Assembly: GCA_024734555.1 (NCBI GenBank)
Contig: JANPWX010020040.1
Span: forward strand, 1,826,241-1,890,240
Source of the DNA: Trochalopteron elliotii
Taxonomy: Eukaryota > Chordata > Aves > Passeriformes > Leiothrichidae
Direction of reading: 5' to 3'
DNA: 64,000 nucleotides
Position numbers and translations under genes: made by a program. Shown here piece by piece: positions 29,601 through 38,100 of this stretch (the stretch's first letter is position 1; every line of letters starts with the position of its first letter). The notes below the pieces were generated by a model. That model made no database searches. It was not told the origin of the DNA and was given only the letters and a program-made list of their open reading frames with translations.

Positions 29601-32600
29601 AATACCCCATGCAGTGAGTGAACACTGGCTGATGGGTTGGACACAAAAGTCATAGTAAATAGGGCTAGATAGTACATAGTCATCACATCAGGCTGGCAGC
29701 TGGTCACTGGTGGGCTGCAGGGCTCCATCTTGGGCCCAGTGCTCTTCAATGTCTTCATGAGCAGCTTGGACACAGGACTGGAAGGAGTATTAAGTTTGTC
29801 CATTATACTAAATTGGGAGGAGCTGTTGTCTCCCTTGAAGGCCCAGCAAAGACACCTCAAGAAATTGGAGTGATGTGCAACCACCAACTGTATGAAGTTT
29901 AACAAAAACAAGTTCTGGATTCTGCACCTGGGCTGGAACAAGCCTGGATGCTCATAAAACAGCCTGTCTGATGAGTGTGTTATGTCTCCCACCTGACAAT
30001 GGTCAGGGGTTAATCTTAGTACTGCAGAGCAACAATGTAATTTGTGCTTGTTTTATTCTAGTGGTCTCCCCAGACACAGAGATCTGGTTCCTGGACAGAG
30101 CTCTGTATTGGCATTTCCTCACCAAAACCTTCACAGCCTACTACCGCCTGCTCATCACCCACCTGGGTCTCCCACAGTGGCAGTATGCCTTCACCAGCTA
30201 TGGGGTCAGCCCCCAGGCCAAGGTAGGACAGCAGCATCCAGCCTGTCAGTATTTTGCATAAGTATAGACTGGAAAAACATCTGCCCACCTTTTTGTCTGT
30301 CTGCTCAAATGGGTCTCCCTGGAGAGCCACAGAAGGGGCCACAGTTTTTTCCCTGTAATGTGTTAACAGTCATGTGTTTAGTAATTTGAATTCACTAATA
30401 CTGTATTAACCCTGCTTTTCTCTCAGCAGTTGGGCCTCGATAAAAATTTTGCCCAAAAAGGGCAGTTTAAAGTGTTGTAGAGGACTTTAAAGAGGTAGTT
30501 AGAGAAGAGCTCTACACAATGCCTTGTGAATATTCCAGTTGGTTATTATTAATAAAATTACTGCTCTGCCATGCCAAAATTGTGTTATTAGAGGCTTCTA
30601 CTGTTCTTCTGTGTTTGACTGGGCCCTATCCTTGCCTCCATCCTGTAAGAGGTCAGGGAATGGAGCTGATGGTCCTACTGAACACAGTTCCTAAGCCAGC
30701 ACAGTGCCAGTGCACCTTGGCAAGGCCTGTTCACCCCGGACATGACAGCTGTCTTACCAGCATGAGATTCCCTGGTTGTATGTGCACATCAGAATTACTA
30801 AAATGACTCCTGACTTTCCATTCAAACAGTAGCTGTAGAATTTAGTTCTTTTCATTCCCTGCTACACTGCACTGGGCTTTATCAGTCAAGTCTGTGCCCT
30901 GCCTTTCTGTAACTTCCCTGCTATAAATATTTTATTATATTCAGTATATCTTGCAAACCTTAAGAGGAATCACTCCTCTTAGGAATATTCCCTAATCATT
31001 TGCAGCCCCTGTTGGTTAAAATCCTCATAGTTGGTTAACCATTATCATTTTTAAAAGTTTCAAGGGGGTATATTAAAGCTGTTTTCCGCTAAGGAATTAC
31101 ATTAATAGATGATTATATTTTGGTATTGATCTTCTGTTTATCTTGTTCAACACTTTGCTGATGGTTTCACTGTGAGTTGTAATACCATAACTGCTATAGT
31201 TTTATTTCCTGACTTTGTTAATGAAAAAATGATACCAAAAAAAAAAAAAAAAAGAGTTGAGGACTGTAGGGCGTAACATTGTGGTGTCTGCTGCAACCAA
31301 AAAACCAAATAATTGTAGTTACTTCTTGATAGAAAATCACAAACAGAAATAATAAGACAAACCAAGACAAAATTCTTTGTGTAAGGAGTTAAAAAAATTC
31401 ATTCTTTTATGTGTGAAGAGAGGGAAGAAGGTTACACTTTGGGAAATTCAACTAGTTGGTTTTCAGTTTATAAGTACATTTAAATTCCAAAGGTTTTTTA
31501 ATCCTTTCTGCTTATCTGAATCTAAATAAATGTCATTTAGTTTCATCCCCTCCTTTTGCTTTTCCTCCTGTGGTGTAAACCAGTATTCACTCCTGATGGG
31601 AGTTACACTGCAGGAAAGATAGTGTTAGGGTTGTGTCTGGTTCTCCTCTTCCCTATCTGAAATGCCGTTCCAGGACTGGAGCTGTAGCTGTGCCTCATGT
31701 ATCCTTATCACAAGCATTCTTTCAAGTTCTATAAACTGCAAACTGATAAGTGGCATAGGATTAAGATCTTGTCTTGGAGAAGATGGGGAGCAAGGTAGAA
31801 TTGTCTAACTGCAATTTGAATTTAACCTATTTCTTCCCCACCATTCTGCCTTTCAGCAATGGTTTAACATGTATAAACCCATAACCATCAACACAGCACT
31901 CCTGTCTGAAGAAGCTGATTCCTTTGTGAACAAGCTGGACCCCAACAAGGTATTTAAAAGCAAGAACAAAACTCCAGTGCTCAAGAAGAAACCATCTTCA
32001 CAGCCATCAGCCTCCCAAAAGAGTCACACAAGCATGACCTCTGCCAAGACATCCTCACTAGCTGGGAATTCTTCAAGAAAGTGAGTCCACCAGATCTGAC
32101 CCTGGACAACTTTTGCAATAAACTTTGACGTTTTCTGCCACAGAGTCTCAGTGGTTCAGACTGAGTTCCTTGTGCATGAATAGATGTGCCCATGGAAAAC
32201 ACATTGCAGCACTTGCATGAAATATAGCTGTGATGTGGATATAGTTCCTGGAGGCTCTTAAAAAAAAACACTTGATACATCAATTTTATTCCCTTCTGCT
32301 ACTTGCAGCATATACTTTTCAGAGGGCATGAAGAAACCTTTGATGTCACTGCGCCAGAGGGAAGCTTTTGTTCTTGTACAACTGCAGCAGTGAAATGAAA
32401 GCACATGTAATTCACTGTAACTTTAACAGACCCATGCTGAAGTAGAGAATATGAAGATGTTTGTACCATGTCCTTTGAAAGAAAACTGTCCTGACCTTGC
32501 ATGCTGTGGGAGCAGGCTGGAACCCACTGAACACAGAAGTATCTTTCACTCCAGATAGAATCGAACTCTGCACTTCCCTGTGCTTCATCCAGCTTCTGCT

Positions 32601-33723
32601 CTGAGATTCATGGTACAATGGGGCTTGGGACTTCCATGTCTCTGCATTAGCCTAGTCACTTGCTCTGCAGCCCAGACCACTTTTTGGCCTTTGTGCTATA
32701 TCTTTTCAGATGGTGACATGATTTGCAATAATCCTGAAACCAGAAGCTGCAAGATCCTTTGTTGCCTCCCTTTTGTGGGAGCTGCTGAGCAGAGAGTCAG
32801 TGCTGTTGAGTCCAATCAGCCAGGAGGACCCCTTGGTTTGTCACACATTCATTTGCAAAGCCGACCATTGAAACAGACAATTTTCAGTTGGGAAGGATCT
32901 CACCAGGGGCCACGGAGATCCTACAGCCTTAGAAGCCCCTGATGCTGTTTTCTATACTGTAAGTTTTCAGGTTGGAACTGCACTTTAACCCATTCACTGC
33001 TGGTTTTCAGTTACTCCTGTTTGTTTCCATTACTTTTCTATGCTATTCTGTCTTCCAAATATGCTGGAATCATGGTAGCACGGAACACATTTTGTGCCTG
33101 AATATGGAAATCAAAATCACTGTCTTTAAGTAAGCATTGATTATTTAAACAGCATCATCTCTAGTTTTTGAAACCACCACATAATTTTACAAGACAAACC
33201 TACCTCACAGGGATGTTGTGAGGCTTTCATGAGTATTTGTATGGCCTTCAGAAAGATGGAGCCATTCTGGAAGTGCTTTATAGTATTTTAATAAATATTT
33301 GAGTATTTTCCTCCAAAGTGATTGGGTATTTGAAGATGCTTTGGGAAGCACATGGACATGGGATGCAAAGGATGCATGGCAAGAGCAGCATTCAGGATGG
33401 ATTGTTTGGGGTGTTTTTTTAATGCAGTAAAGAATCTCACTGAGAAGGGATGGGCTACAGTGCTTTCAGCTTATCCCTCTTGAACTACTCAGAAATACCC
33501 AGTTTGTTTCACACAGGCCAAAAGACTGAACTGTGTGGCAGCTGTTCTACTTCTGTCCCACAGTCACTGTACAAAACCTGTGCAGCCATCAGCCCCTGCT
33601 CAGGCGTATTTTGCCACTTCGAGCACTGTGGAGGGCCCACCTTCAAATGCCATTGCTGCATTGCCTGGCAGCCACTCTCTGCCACTCCCAGATGACAAGA
33701 AATCTTCTAATACGCACTCTTAA
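11567..33723 (+). CDS. TPGS2: TPGS2, tubulin polyglutamylase complex subunit 2 (whole gene, coding span)
   Basis: Seven exons (11567-11639, 16589-16668, 24573-24660, 26044-26175, 28301-28414, 30062-30222, 31857-32084) join in frame to 876 nt, 291 aa, close to the roughly 300 aa of the human protein. All borders are GT/AG. Landmark blocks are LDKLTLGVTRIL (residues 13-24), EVTFVEKEPAERHTIISWEQ (about 32-51), PEDLKNFYLMTDGFQMTWSV (about 58-77), APTLADLEDDTDEE (about 111-124), EKPHFDSRSLIFELD and DTEIWFLDRALYWHF. All are recognisable from mammalian TPGS2. TPGS2 is a non-catalytic subunit of the TTLL1 tubulin polyglutamylase complex, with a SMI1/KNR4-like fold, and acts on microtubules of cilia, centrioles and neurons. 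The tail after residue 245 is Lys/Ser-rich and low-complexity. An alternative last exon ends at 33723. The gene diverges from KIAA1328 and converges on AQP7. Confidence 0.96.
11861..12222 (-). mobile_element. CR1 LINE 3'-end fragment, antisense
   Basis: The plus strand runs 'atggaatcactgaatcttaaaagg' in pattern, then the 'agatcatccagtcccaaccc', 'ggttgctcaaggccttatctagcctggccttgaacac' and 'cagcttctctgggcaa' blocks in the order expected for reverse-complemented CR1. The 3' tail end lies at 11861. Confidence 0.9.
16226..16320 (-). mobile_element. Short CR1 LINE tail, antisense
   Basis: A 'ggaatggtttgagttggaaggg' pattern followed by 'accttaaagatcat' and 'gggcaggaatgccacccacta' is the terminal hundred bases of a reverse-complemented CR1. 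It ends about 270 bp before TPGS2 exon 2. Confidence 0.85.
16589..16668 (+). CDS. TPGS2: TPGS2 exon 2
   Basis: A TCCTTTCAG acceptor and a GTGAGT donor bound 80 nt. With the split Glu it reads ETSPGVAEVTFVEKEPAERH then TIISWEQ and exits in phase 0. The EPAERH and SWEQ blocks are conserved with human TPGS2. Confidence 0.96.
16669..24572 (+). other. TPGS2 intron 2
   Basis: This is the largest TPGS2 intron (7.9 kb). It holds a long degenerate antisense CR1 (19671-20960) and a C-then-T homopolymer run (about 18284-18307). Nothing else was recognised. Confidence 0.7.
19671..20960 (-). mobile_element. Long degenerate CR1 LINE with part of the reverse transcriptase, antisense
   Basis: About 1.3 kb of reverse-complemented CR1 includes the 3' end of ORF2. 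On the minus strand a frame around 20440-20380 reads VASGVLQGSVLGPALL, the reverse transcriptase SGVPQGSVLGP motif with one change, followed by a frameshift. The upstream block (plus-strand 20500-20760) shows the 'caggaaaatgttgtgggaatggtatcaaaggctt' and 'aggctgacaggcctgtag' patterns of further ORF2 sequence. Stops and shifts make it a dead copy. The 5' end is truncated near 20960. Confidence 0.9.
24573..24660 (+). CDS. TPGS2: TPGS2 exon 3
   Basis: An AATTTGCAG acceptor and a GTGAGT donor bound 88 nt reading KNSCVLPEDLKNFYLMTDGF then QMTWSVKTD, with one base left over. The PEDLKNFYLMT block is strongly conserved with human TPGS2. Confidence 0.96.
24661..26043 (+). other. TPGS2 intron 3
   Basis: This is a 1.4-kb intron with no recognised repeat or extra exon. 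A 172-codon minus-strand open frame inside it shows no similarity to anything known to me. Confidence 0.6.
26044..26175 (+). CDS. TPGS2: TPGS2 exon 4
   Basis: A TTGCTGCAG acceptor and a GTAAGG donor bound 132 nt reading TPMPLGSMVINSVSKLCRLG then GSSMYTLPSAPTLADLEDDT and DEE. APTLADLEDDT is identical to my recollection of human TPGS2. Entry and exit phases are both 1. Confidence 0.96.
26228..26597 (-). mobile_element. CR1 LINE 3' fragment, antisense
   Basis: The plus strand carries 'ttccaccagaccaagttgctcagaactccatccagc', 'ggggcatccacaagttctccaggcag', 'agtaaagaattttttcctaatat' and 'aggtactggaaggtcac' in CR1 antisense order. It begins about 50 bp after the exon 4 donor. Confidence 0.88.
26598..26795 (+). 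mobile_element. Two CR1 3' tails in sense orientation
   Basis: A first tail ('ggcaggggagttggaacaagatgatctttaatgtc' pattern) ends near 26660. A second ('tgcagcaatatgatcttcaaggtcc' pattern) ends in the CR1 ATTCTGTG repeat at 26773-26790. They directly follow an antisense CR1, giving a tail-facing cluster. Confidence 0.8.
28301..28414 (+). CDS. TPGS2: TPGS2 exon 5
   Basis: A TTGGTTTTAG acceptor and a GTAAGA donor bound 114 nt reading (G)NGDKPEKPHFDSRSLIFELD then PCNGNGKVCLVYKHAEP. EKPHFDSRS and NGKVCLVYK are conserved with human TPGS2. Confidence 0.96.
28415..30061 (+). other. TPGS2 intron 5
   Basis: This 1.6-kb intron contains a sense-strand CR1 reverse transcriptase fragment (29685-29955) shortly before exon 6. 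Nothing else was recognised. Confidence 0.65.
29685..29955 (+). mobile_element. CR1 LINE internal ORF2 fragment, sense
   Basis: The plus strand reads LVTGGLQGSILGPVLFNVFM, then SSLDTGLEG, then a frameshifted continuation and MKFNKNK...LHLGW. This is the reverse transcriptase PQGSxLGPxLFN region and the downstream MKFNxxKCxxLHLG motif of CR1. Both ends are truncated and indels break the frame. It stops about 100 bp before the exon 6 acceptor. Confidence 0.85.
30062..30222 (+). CDS. TPGS2: TPGS2 exon 6
   Basis: A TTTATTCTAG acceptor and a GTAGGA donor bound 161 nt reading (V)VSPDTEIWFLDRALYWHFL, then TKTFTAYYRLLITHLGLPQW and QYAFTSYGVSPQAK. This is the most conserved part of TPGS2 and is nearly identical to the human sequence. 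It exits in phase 0. Confidence 0.97.
30223..31856 (+). other. TPGS2 intron 6
   Basis: This 1.6-kb intron carries a 17-base A run near 31237-31255 and no recognised repeat family or extra exon. Confidence 0.65.
31857..32084 (+). CDS. TPGS2: TPGS2 exon 7 with first stop codon
   Basis: A GCCTTTCAG acceptor starts QWFNMYKPITINTALLSEEA, then DSFVNKLDPNKVFKSKNKTP and a Lys/Ser-rich tail ending AGNSSRK-stop. The last codon and stop are AAG TGA, and they overlap an AA|GTGAGT splice donor at 32081. Reading through gives the 291-aa form. Splicing from 32080 gives the exon 8 form. Confidence 0.95.
   Translation, partial: QWFNMYKPITINTALLSEEADSFVNKLDPNKVFKSKNKTPVLKKKPSSQPSASQKSHTSMTSAKTSSLAGNSSRK
32117..32122 (+). 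terminator. Proximal TPGS2 poly(A) signal AATAAA
   Basis: A canonical AATAAA stands 33 nt past the first stop codon, giving a very short 3' untranslated region and a natural way to end the 291-aa form inside what is otherwise intron 7. A second AATAAA lies at 33290-33295. Confidence 0.65.
33290..33295 (+). terminator. Second candidate TPGS2 poly(A) signal AATAAA
   Basis: AATAAA lies 1.2 kb past the first stop and ahead of exon 8. It would give a longer 3' untranslated region for the exon 7-terminated message. Confidence 0.45.
33564..33723 (+). CDS. TPGS2: TPGS2 alternative terminal exon 8
   Basis: A pyrimidine-rich acceptor (TTCTACTTCTGTCCCACAG) precedes 160 nt. Joined to the donor at 32081, the frame stays open as NHCTKPVQPSAPAQAYFATS then STVEGPPSNAIAALPGSHSL, ending PLPDDKKSSNTHS and TAA at 33721. 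The Ser/Pro-rich composition continues the style of the exon 7 tail. The result is a 343-aa form with a 52-residue extension. Evidence is the phase match, the acceptor and the open frame. I cannot confirm expression. Confidence 0.68.
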
Positions 33724-34228
33724 GCCCATGTGCATCTTGAGACAGGTAATCTGTTGTAGCTGCTCTACTGATATAAAGTGAACTCTAATGAAAAAGCACA
33801 TAAATCACTTCCCACCCAACCCCATTTCCCATGCCAGAGTAATACCTCAGTTATCCTTTTAATATTGGGATGGGAATGGTCCTTAAAGTCAGTAAATGCT
33901 CTTTTCTGGAATTCTGTGCAGTAGTGATGTTCTGTCACTTCCTACTATTGGAGAATTCTGTGTTGTTTATTCATGGCACCCAGCCCTGGGACCAGTTATG
34001 TGCTTGACATATATTCTATACTTGTTTAAGCACTTTCTAGAAAATTTAGACTGTTGTCACCCTCCTGGGAACAGACAGCTTCTGATAGTGTTCTGCTTTT
34101 AATCCAGTGACACCTCAAACTTGTAAGGCTGTTGCAGGCCCACTTCCTCATTCAGAGGAGGTAGCAGAATTCCTGCAGCAGTGGGGCAACCTCTTATATT
34201 TCTCATGCACTCAGAGTAGGAAAAAAGC

Positions 34229-34252
34229 GGGGGGGCGGGGGGGGGGGGGGGG
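34229..34252 (+). repeat. Guanine tract, potential quadruplex
   Basis: Seven G, one C and sixteen G follow each other on the plus strand, with short A and CG flanks. The run can form a four-stranded G structure in DNA, or in RNA on the plus strand. It lies between two converging genes. Length calls in such runs are error-prone. Confidence 0.85.
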
Positions 34253-34412
34253 CGTGGAATTTGTTTGAGTTTTTGGAGACGTTGTCACAGAAGTTCTCTG
34301 ACTTCTTTCCTGTGGTGGTAGTTGGTGTAGCTCAAGTCTAGAGTGTCAGTGATGCCAGCATGTTCCAGCAGAATTATGGCAGGATTCAGGAGACCCTGTA
34401 GTTTAGTAATTT

Positions 34413-34418
34413 TTTAAT
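34413..34418 (-). terminator. Candidate AQP7 poly(A) signal ATTAAA
   Basis: The minus strand reads ATTAAA about 600 nt past the AQP7 stop. It is the nearest common variant signal noticed. The canonical AATAAA at 33971-33966 is an alternative. Confidence 0.3.
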
Positions 34419-35020
34419 GCTTCAGAACAAAAAAAAAAAAAAAGGCATAAAAAAACCCTGAACAACCCAATAGGTTCATGTTTCTATTTTAGACTGTCCT
34501 TGTTCTTCTCTCTTCTGTGCTGCTCCAAACTAGGTGTTTGTTAGGGTGATAGATATGCAAATGAAGCAAGCCTAGGCCCCTGGTCCATCACTGTAGTATC
34601 TGCCTCTTACCAAAGAATATTCCAGATAAAAATTCTTTAGTAATTAACTAAATCATGTTGTATCTGCTGCTGTTGATGCCTGGATTTTGATTTATACGAA
34701 TATATACATATCTGGAGACTTGTAGCTCTGCTTTGCTTTTCTTCAGAATATGATGATTGTTTGGGGGTTGAGTTTTGTGATTTTTTGGTTTTTTGGTTTT
34801 TGAGGTTGTTGTTTTTTTGGTAGATTTTTACACAGGGAGATTGGATCATTCCTTCAGGTCACAGTAGGGTCTAGCCCTACACAGATCTGCTCAATATCTC
34901 AGATACCAAGTTCGTGTGCTTAAACAGAGTAGGTTTACTGAAATCTAGTCCCTCATCTGTCCACCTGCATGGTGGACAAATAGATGTGCCCTGCACATGT
35001 ATCATCACAGCACGTGGCCA

Positions 35021-35180
35021 TCACAGTCTGGAAGTCTCCATGCCTGCCTGTTGTTTCTCATGTTCATTTTCATGGACAGGGTGGTTGTGAAAATCAATGC
35101 AGAGTTTGTAGATGAAAACACCAAAAAGACATCCCAGAATTGGAGCTGCGACTGGGACCCACCACCAGGAATGCTCAGCC
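35021..35180 (-). CDS. AQP7: AQP7 exon 6 (last coding exon)
   Basis: After a TTCATTTTAG acceptor the frame reads (T)AEHSWWWVPVAAPILGCLFG then VFIYKLCIDFHNHPVHENEH and a short polar tail ending ETSRL-stop. The HSWWWVPVAAPILG block is the start of helix 6, as in AQP7 and AQP3. Confidence 0.95.
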
Positions 35181-38100
35181 CTAAAATGAAACACAGAAGA
35201 GGCAGCTGGTGAGCCAGACTGGAACCACTTCCCTACCACGACATCCTGCTGGGGTAGGAGTGAGTTGTGTGAGCAGAGGAGTCTGTCCCACTCCAGGCAC
35301 CAAGCCTACAATTGGCTTAGACAAATTCACTGCCCCCCACATAACTGCTGGAGGGAAGGTCATTTTCCCTATCAGTGTGGAAAGGTGATTCTACACTGCA
35401 GGTCTCTTGTTCTCCAAAAGAAATGGGCTGTGTGGTCTTGATGAGTGGGACTCTCAGACAGACATGGGCATTTTGCCTCCCTGTTTCCAGTTAAATCTGT
35501 GACTCCTCTACTGAGCTCTCAAATGTATTTTCTGGGAATTAAGGAAAATGGGTATCTGGGACAGGAGACTCTGGTAATGATCTCACCATAGGAAAAGCCA
35601 TAACATGACACCATCTTAGTAGATAGAGGAAGGCAAGGTTTCATGTTCAAATTCAGACTCTAAATTTAGGAGACTTATTCAGCAATCCACCTGCATTCAG
35701 GTGAGCTTCATTCTGGGTCTCCACTCACTGCAAAATCCAGCTGGACCTCCAGTGAACAGGCAGACGATTTGGTGCCCAAACTGAGATATCTGAGCACCAA
35801 GGTGAATCCTGTGCCAGAGAATAAGTGTACTCCAAATTTTGTGCACAAGCCTCCTGTAGGCACAACCCTCACACTCTGCAGTGACACCGTCACTTGGTCC
35901 GAAGAAAAAAAGGCTCCATGACACATTTTATCTTGTACTTGTCTACTCCCCTGGCAAGCTGAACAGTGTAAGAGTAAAACAGGTCACTCACGTGAAGACA
36001 GCCGTTCCCCAGCCAGCAATTGCCGTGAAGATCCGGGGGGGCAGGTCCCTGGAAGGGTTTATGGCATAGCCTGTGTTCAGCCCCATTCCCAGACCAATGC
36101 CCAGGACCAGCATACCCGTGAGCATGGGCTGAGCACCTTTGATGGCTGCATTGTTTTTCTCATCATGGATGACCATAACACCCAGGATCAACATAACTGT
36201 TGCCATAAACTGCAGGAATAGAAAAGGGAGAACAGGTCAGGAGAGAGAATGGGGAGAGTTGAAAGATCCTGCTCAGCAGAGCAGGAAACACTTCCCAGAA
36301 TGAGAGCAGATGAGATTCATGGTCTTATCAAGGCAGGAGGGACCCAAATATTACCCACTCCTCACAGGTGGACTGAAGAAAATTCTTTTCTTAGCAAAAG
36401 TATCATCACCAAGACTGATACCAACTTCTCAGCAATGTCATCTCTCTCCATCTTTCAAGTCTGGGAAATGGGTTGTTTTAAGTACATTCTGTCTAAAAGA
36501 AGCAGAGCCATAACAAACTGCTCACAAGACAAACCTCATCATCCCCAGAGGAACTGATGTTTTGCGCGGCCTGCAGATATCAGATTCTCACCTGGGAAAC
36601 TGAATTTCCCATCAGTGACTACATAGCTGGCATTTGTAGATTTGCAGTGCCCAGGACATCAAGAAGCATAGTTTTGGTAGAGGTGATGATTCCTGTCTCT
36701 TTATGCCTCAAAAAATGCATCTGGAGAGACTTGGACTGCTTGCACAAACACCAGCAAAACTGAAACGGCAGCTATTGGCAAGGCACTGTCACTCTTATTT
36801 GCTTTCTTGTCCATCGAGGACACTGCCTGGTCCACAGGGGACTGAGGGGATGCACTCCCCACTTCTAGGCTCTTCCACCATCCTCTTCATCCTACCCAGG
36901 CAGGAGTTTTGTCAGCTCAGAGTCCAAATCACAGGCTTCCAAAGATTTGCATTGGAAGTGAATCTTCCTTCTCTGTTGTCTTAGTGCCCCACATCCCCTG
37001 AAAAATCCCTTTCCTATTTCTGGGCATCTGGACACTGTGCTGTAAGTTGGGAATCCACTGCACACAGTCTCAATGGATCTGTTCAAACACAGAGATTCAG
37101 TCCAGGCTGTGCTCCTGTGGAGACAGTCCTGTGGAGACAGACAGACTCCATCAGCTCTCTGTGCTGAGGAGGGGCAGCCAGCACAGCTGCCAAGGAGCAT
37201 GGAGTGGGTGTAGAATCCAAATAGGGAAGGAACAGTTCAGCCCAGAACCCAGAGGAGATGTCTGGTGATATAGCTCAGCATCTCACTTCTCACTGCTTGT
37301 GCAACATGCAGGGAAGGTGTCTGTAGAGCCTCTGGACCAAGCTGTGGAGCAGTCTACATGTATTAGGCTTTAGGCTGAACCCTTTAGGCACATCCAGCCA
37401 CCAAGGTGCCTTGGATCTTACCTTTCAGGTGCCTGCTTGGATGCTGGGCTCCTTGGGAAAAGAGATTGTGATTGTGTCTGTGCATGTAGTGCTGTGGGGA
37501 CCTGTAGCAGCTCTGCAGCAGCACTTGTAACCACCCACCTTCTCCTAGCACACCGTGGCCATTCCCACTGACCTCTGTGAAGAAGGCTCCCTGCAAGGAT
37601 ACATTGGGAGCAGGGTAAGTAGAGAAGATCATCGCTGTGGCAGTTGGTCCTGACACTGTAAGGTTCCCCTTGGTGTAGTCGTAAATAGCATCTAGAAGTG
37701 GGAATTATGGAAGTTAGCACAGCATTAATTCCACAGGATATGCACACAAGTCCACCTGTTGCAGCCAGCACAGACATCAGGGAGCAGGGACGCGGTGGAA
37801 GATGTGATGGAGGTGACACACTCCTCGCAGAGCATGATCTCACCATTATCTGTTACCCACAGACTTTTTGGTCTGCAGTCACTTCCTTACACCTACTAGC
37901 TCCCTATTGCTGCTCCAGGAGCCCAGGGTAGCCTGGATGGTGTGGATGCACTGGGAGGCTTCCAACCCTCTGCCCCTCAGAGACTGAGACATGCCAGAGA
38001 CAATGGGTGGTGGGTCTTCTGCTCACAGCTCAAAACCCCCAAAATTGCTGCGAACCTGTGTTCCACAGAGCAGCAGAGGCCCCCTAGAGCTCCAGCAGCA

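Larger units (their letters stand above)
33724..35020. other. Convergent spacer between TPGS2 and AQP7
   Basis: About 1.3 kb separates the two genes' last codons, so it must hold both 3' untranslated regions. It has a long G-tract (34229-34252) and an A run (34429-34443). On the minus strand it has an ATTAAA at 34418-34413 and an AATAAA at 33971-33966, the candidate AQP7 poly(A) signals. The second would make the two genes' transcripts overlap. Confidence 0.55.
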
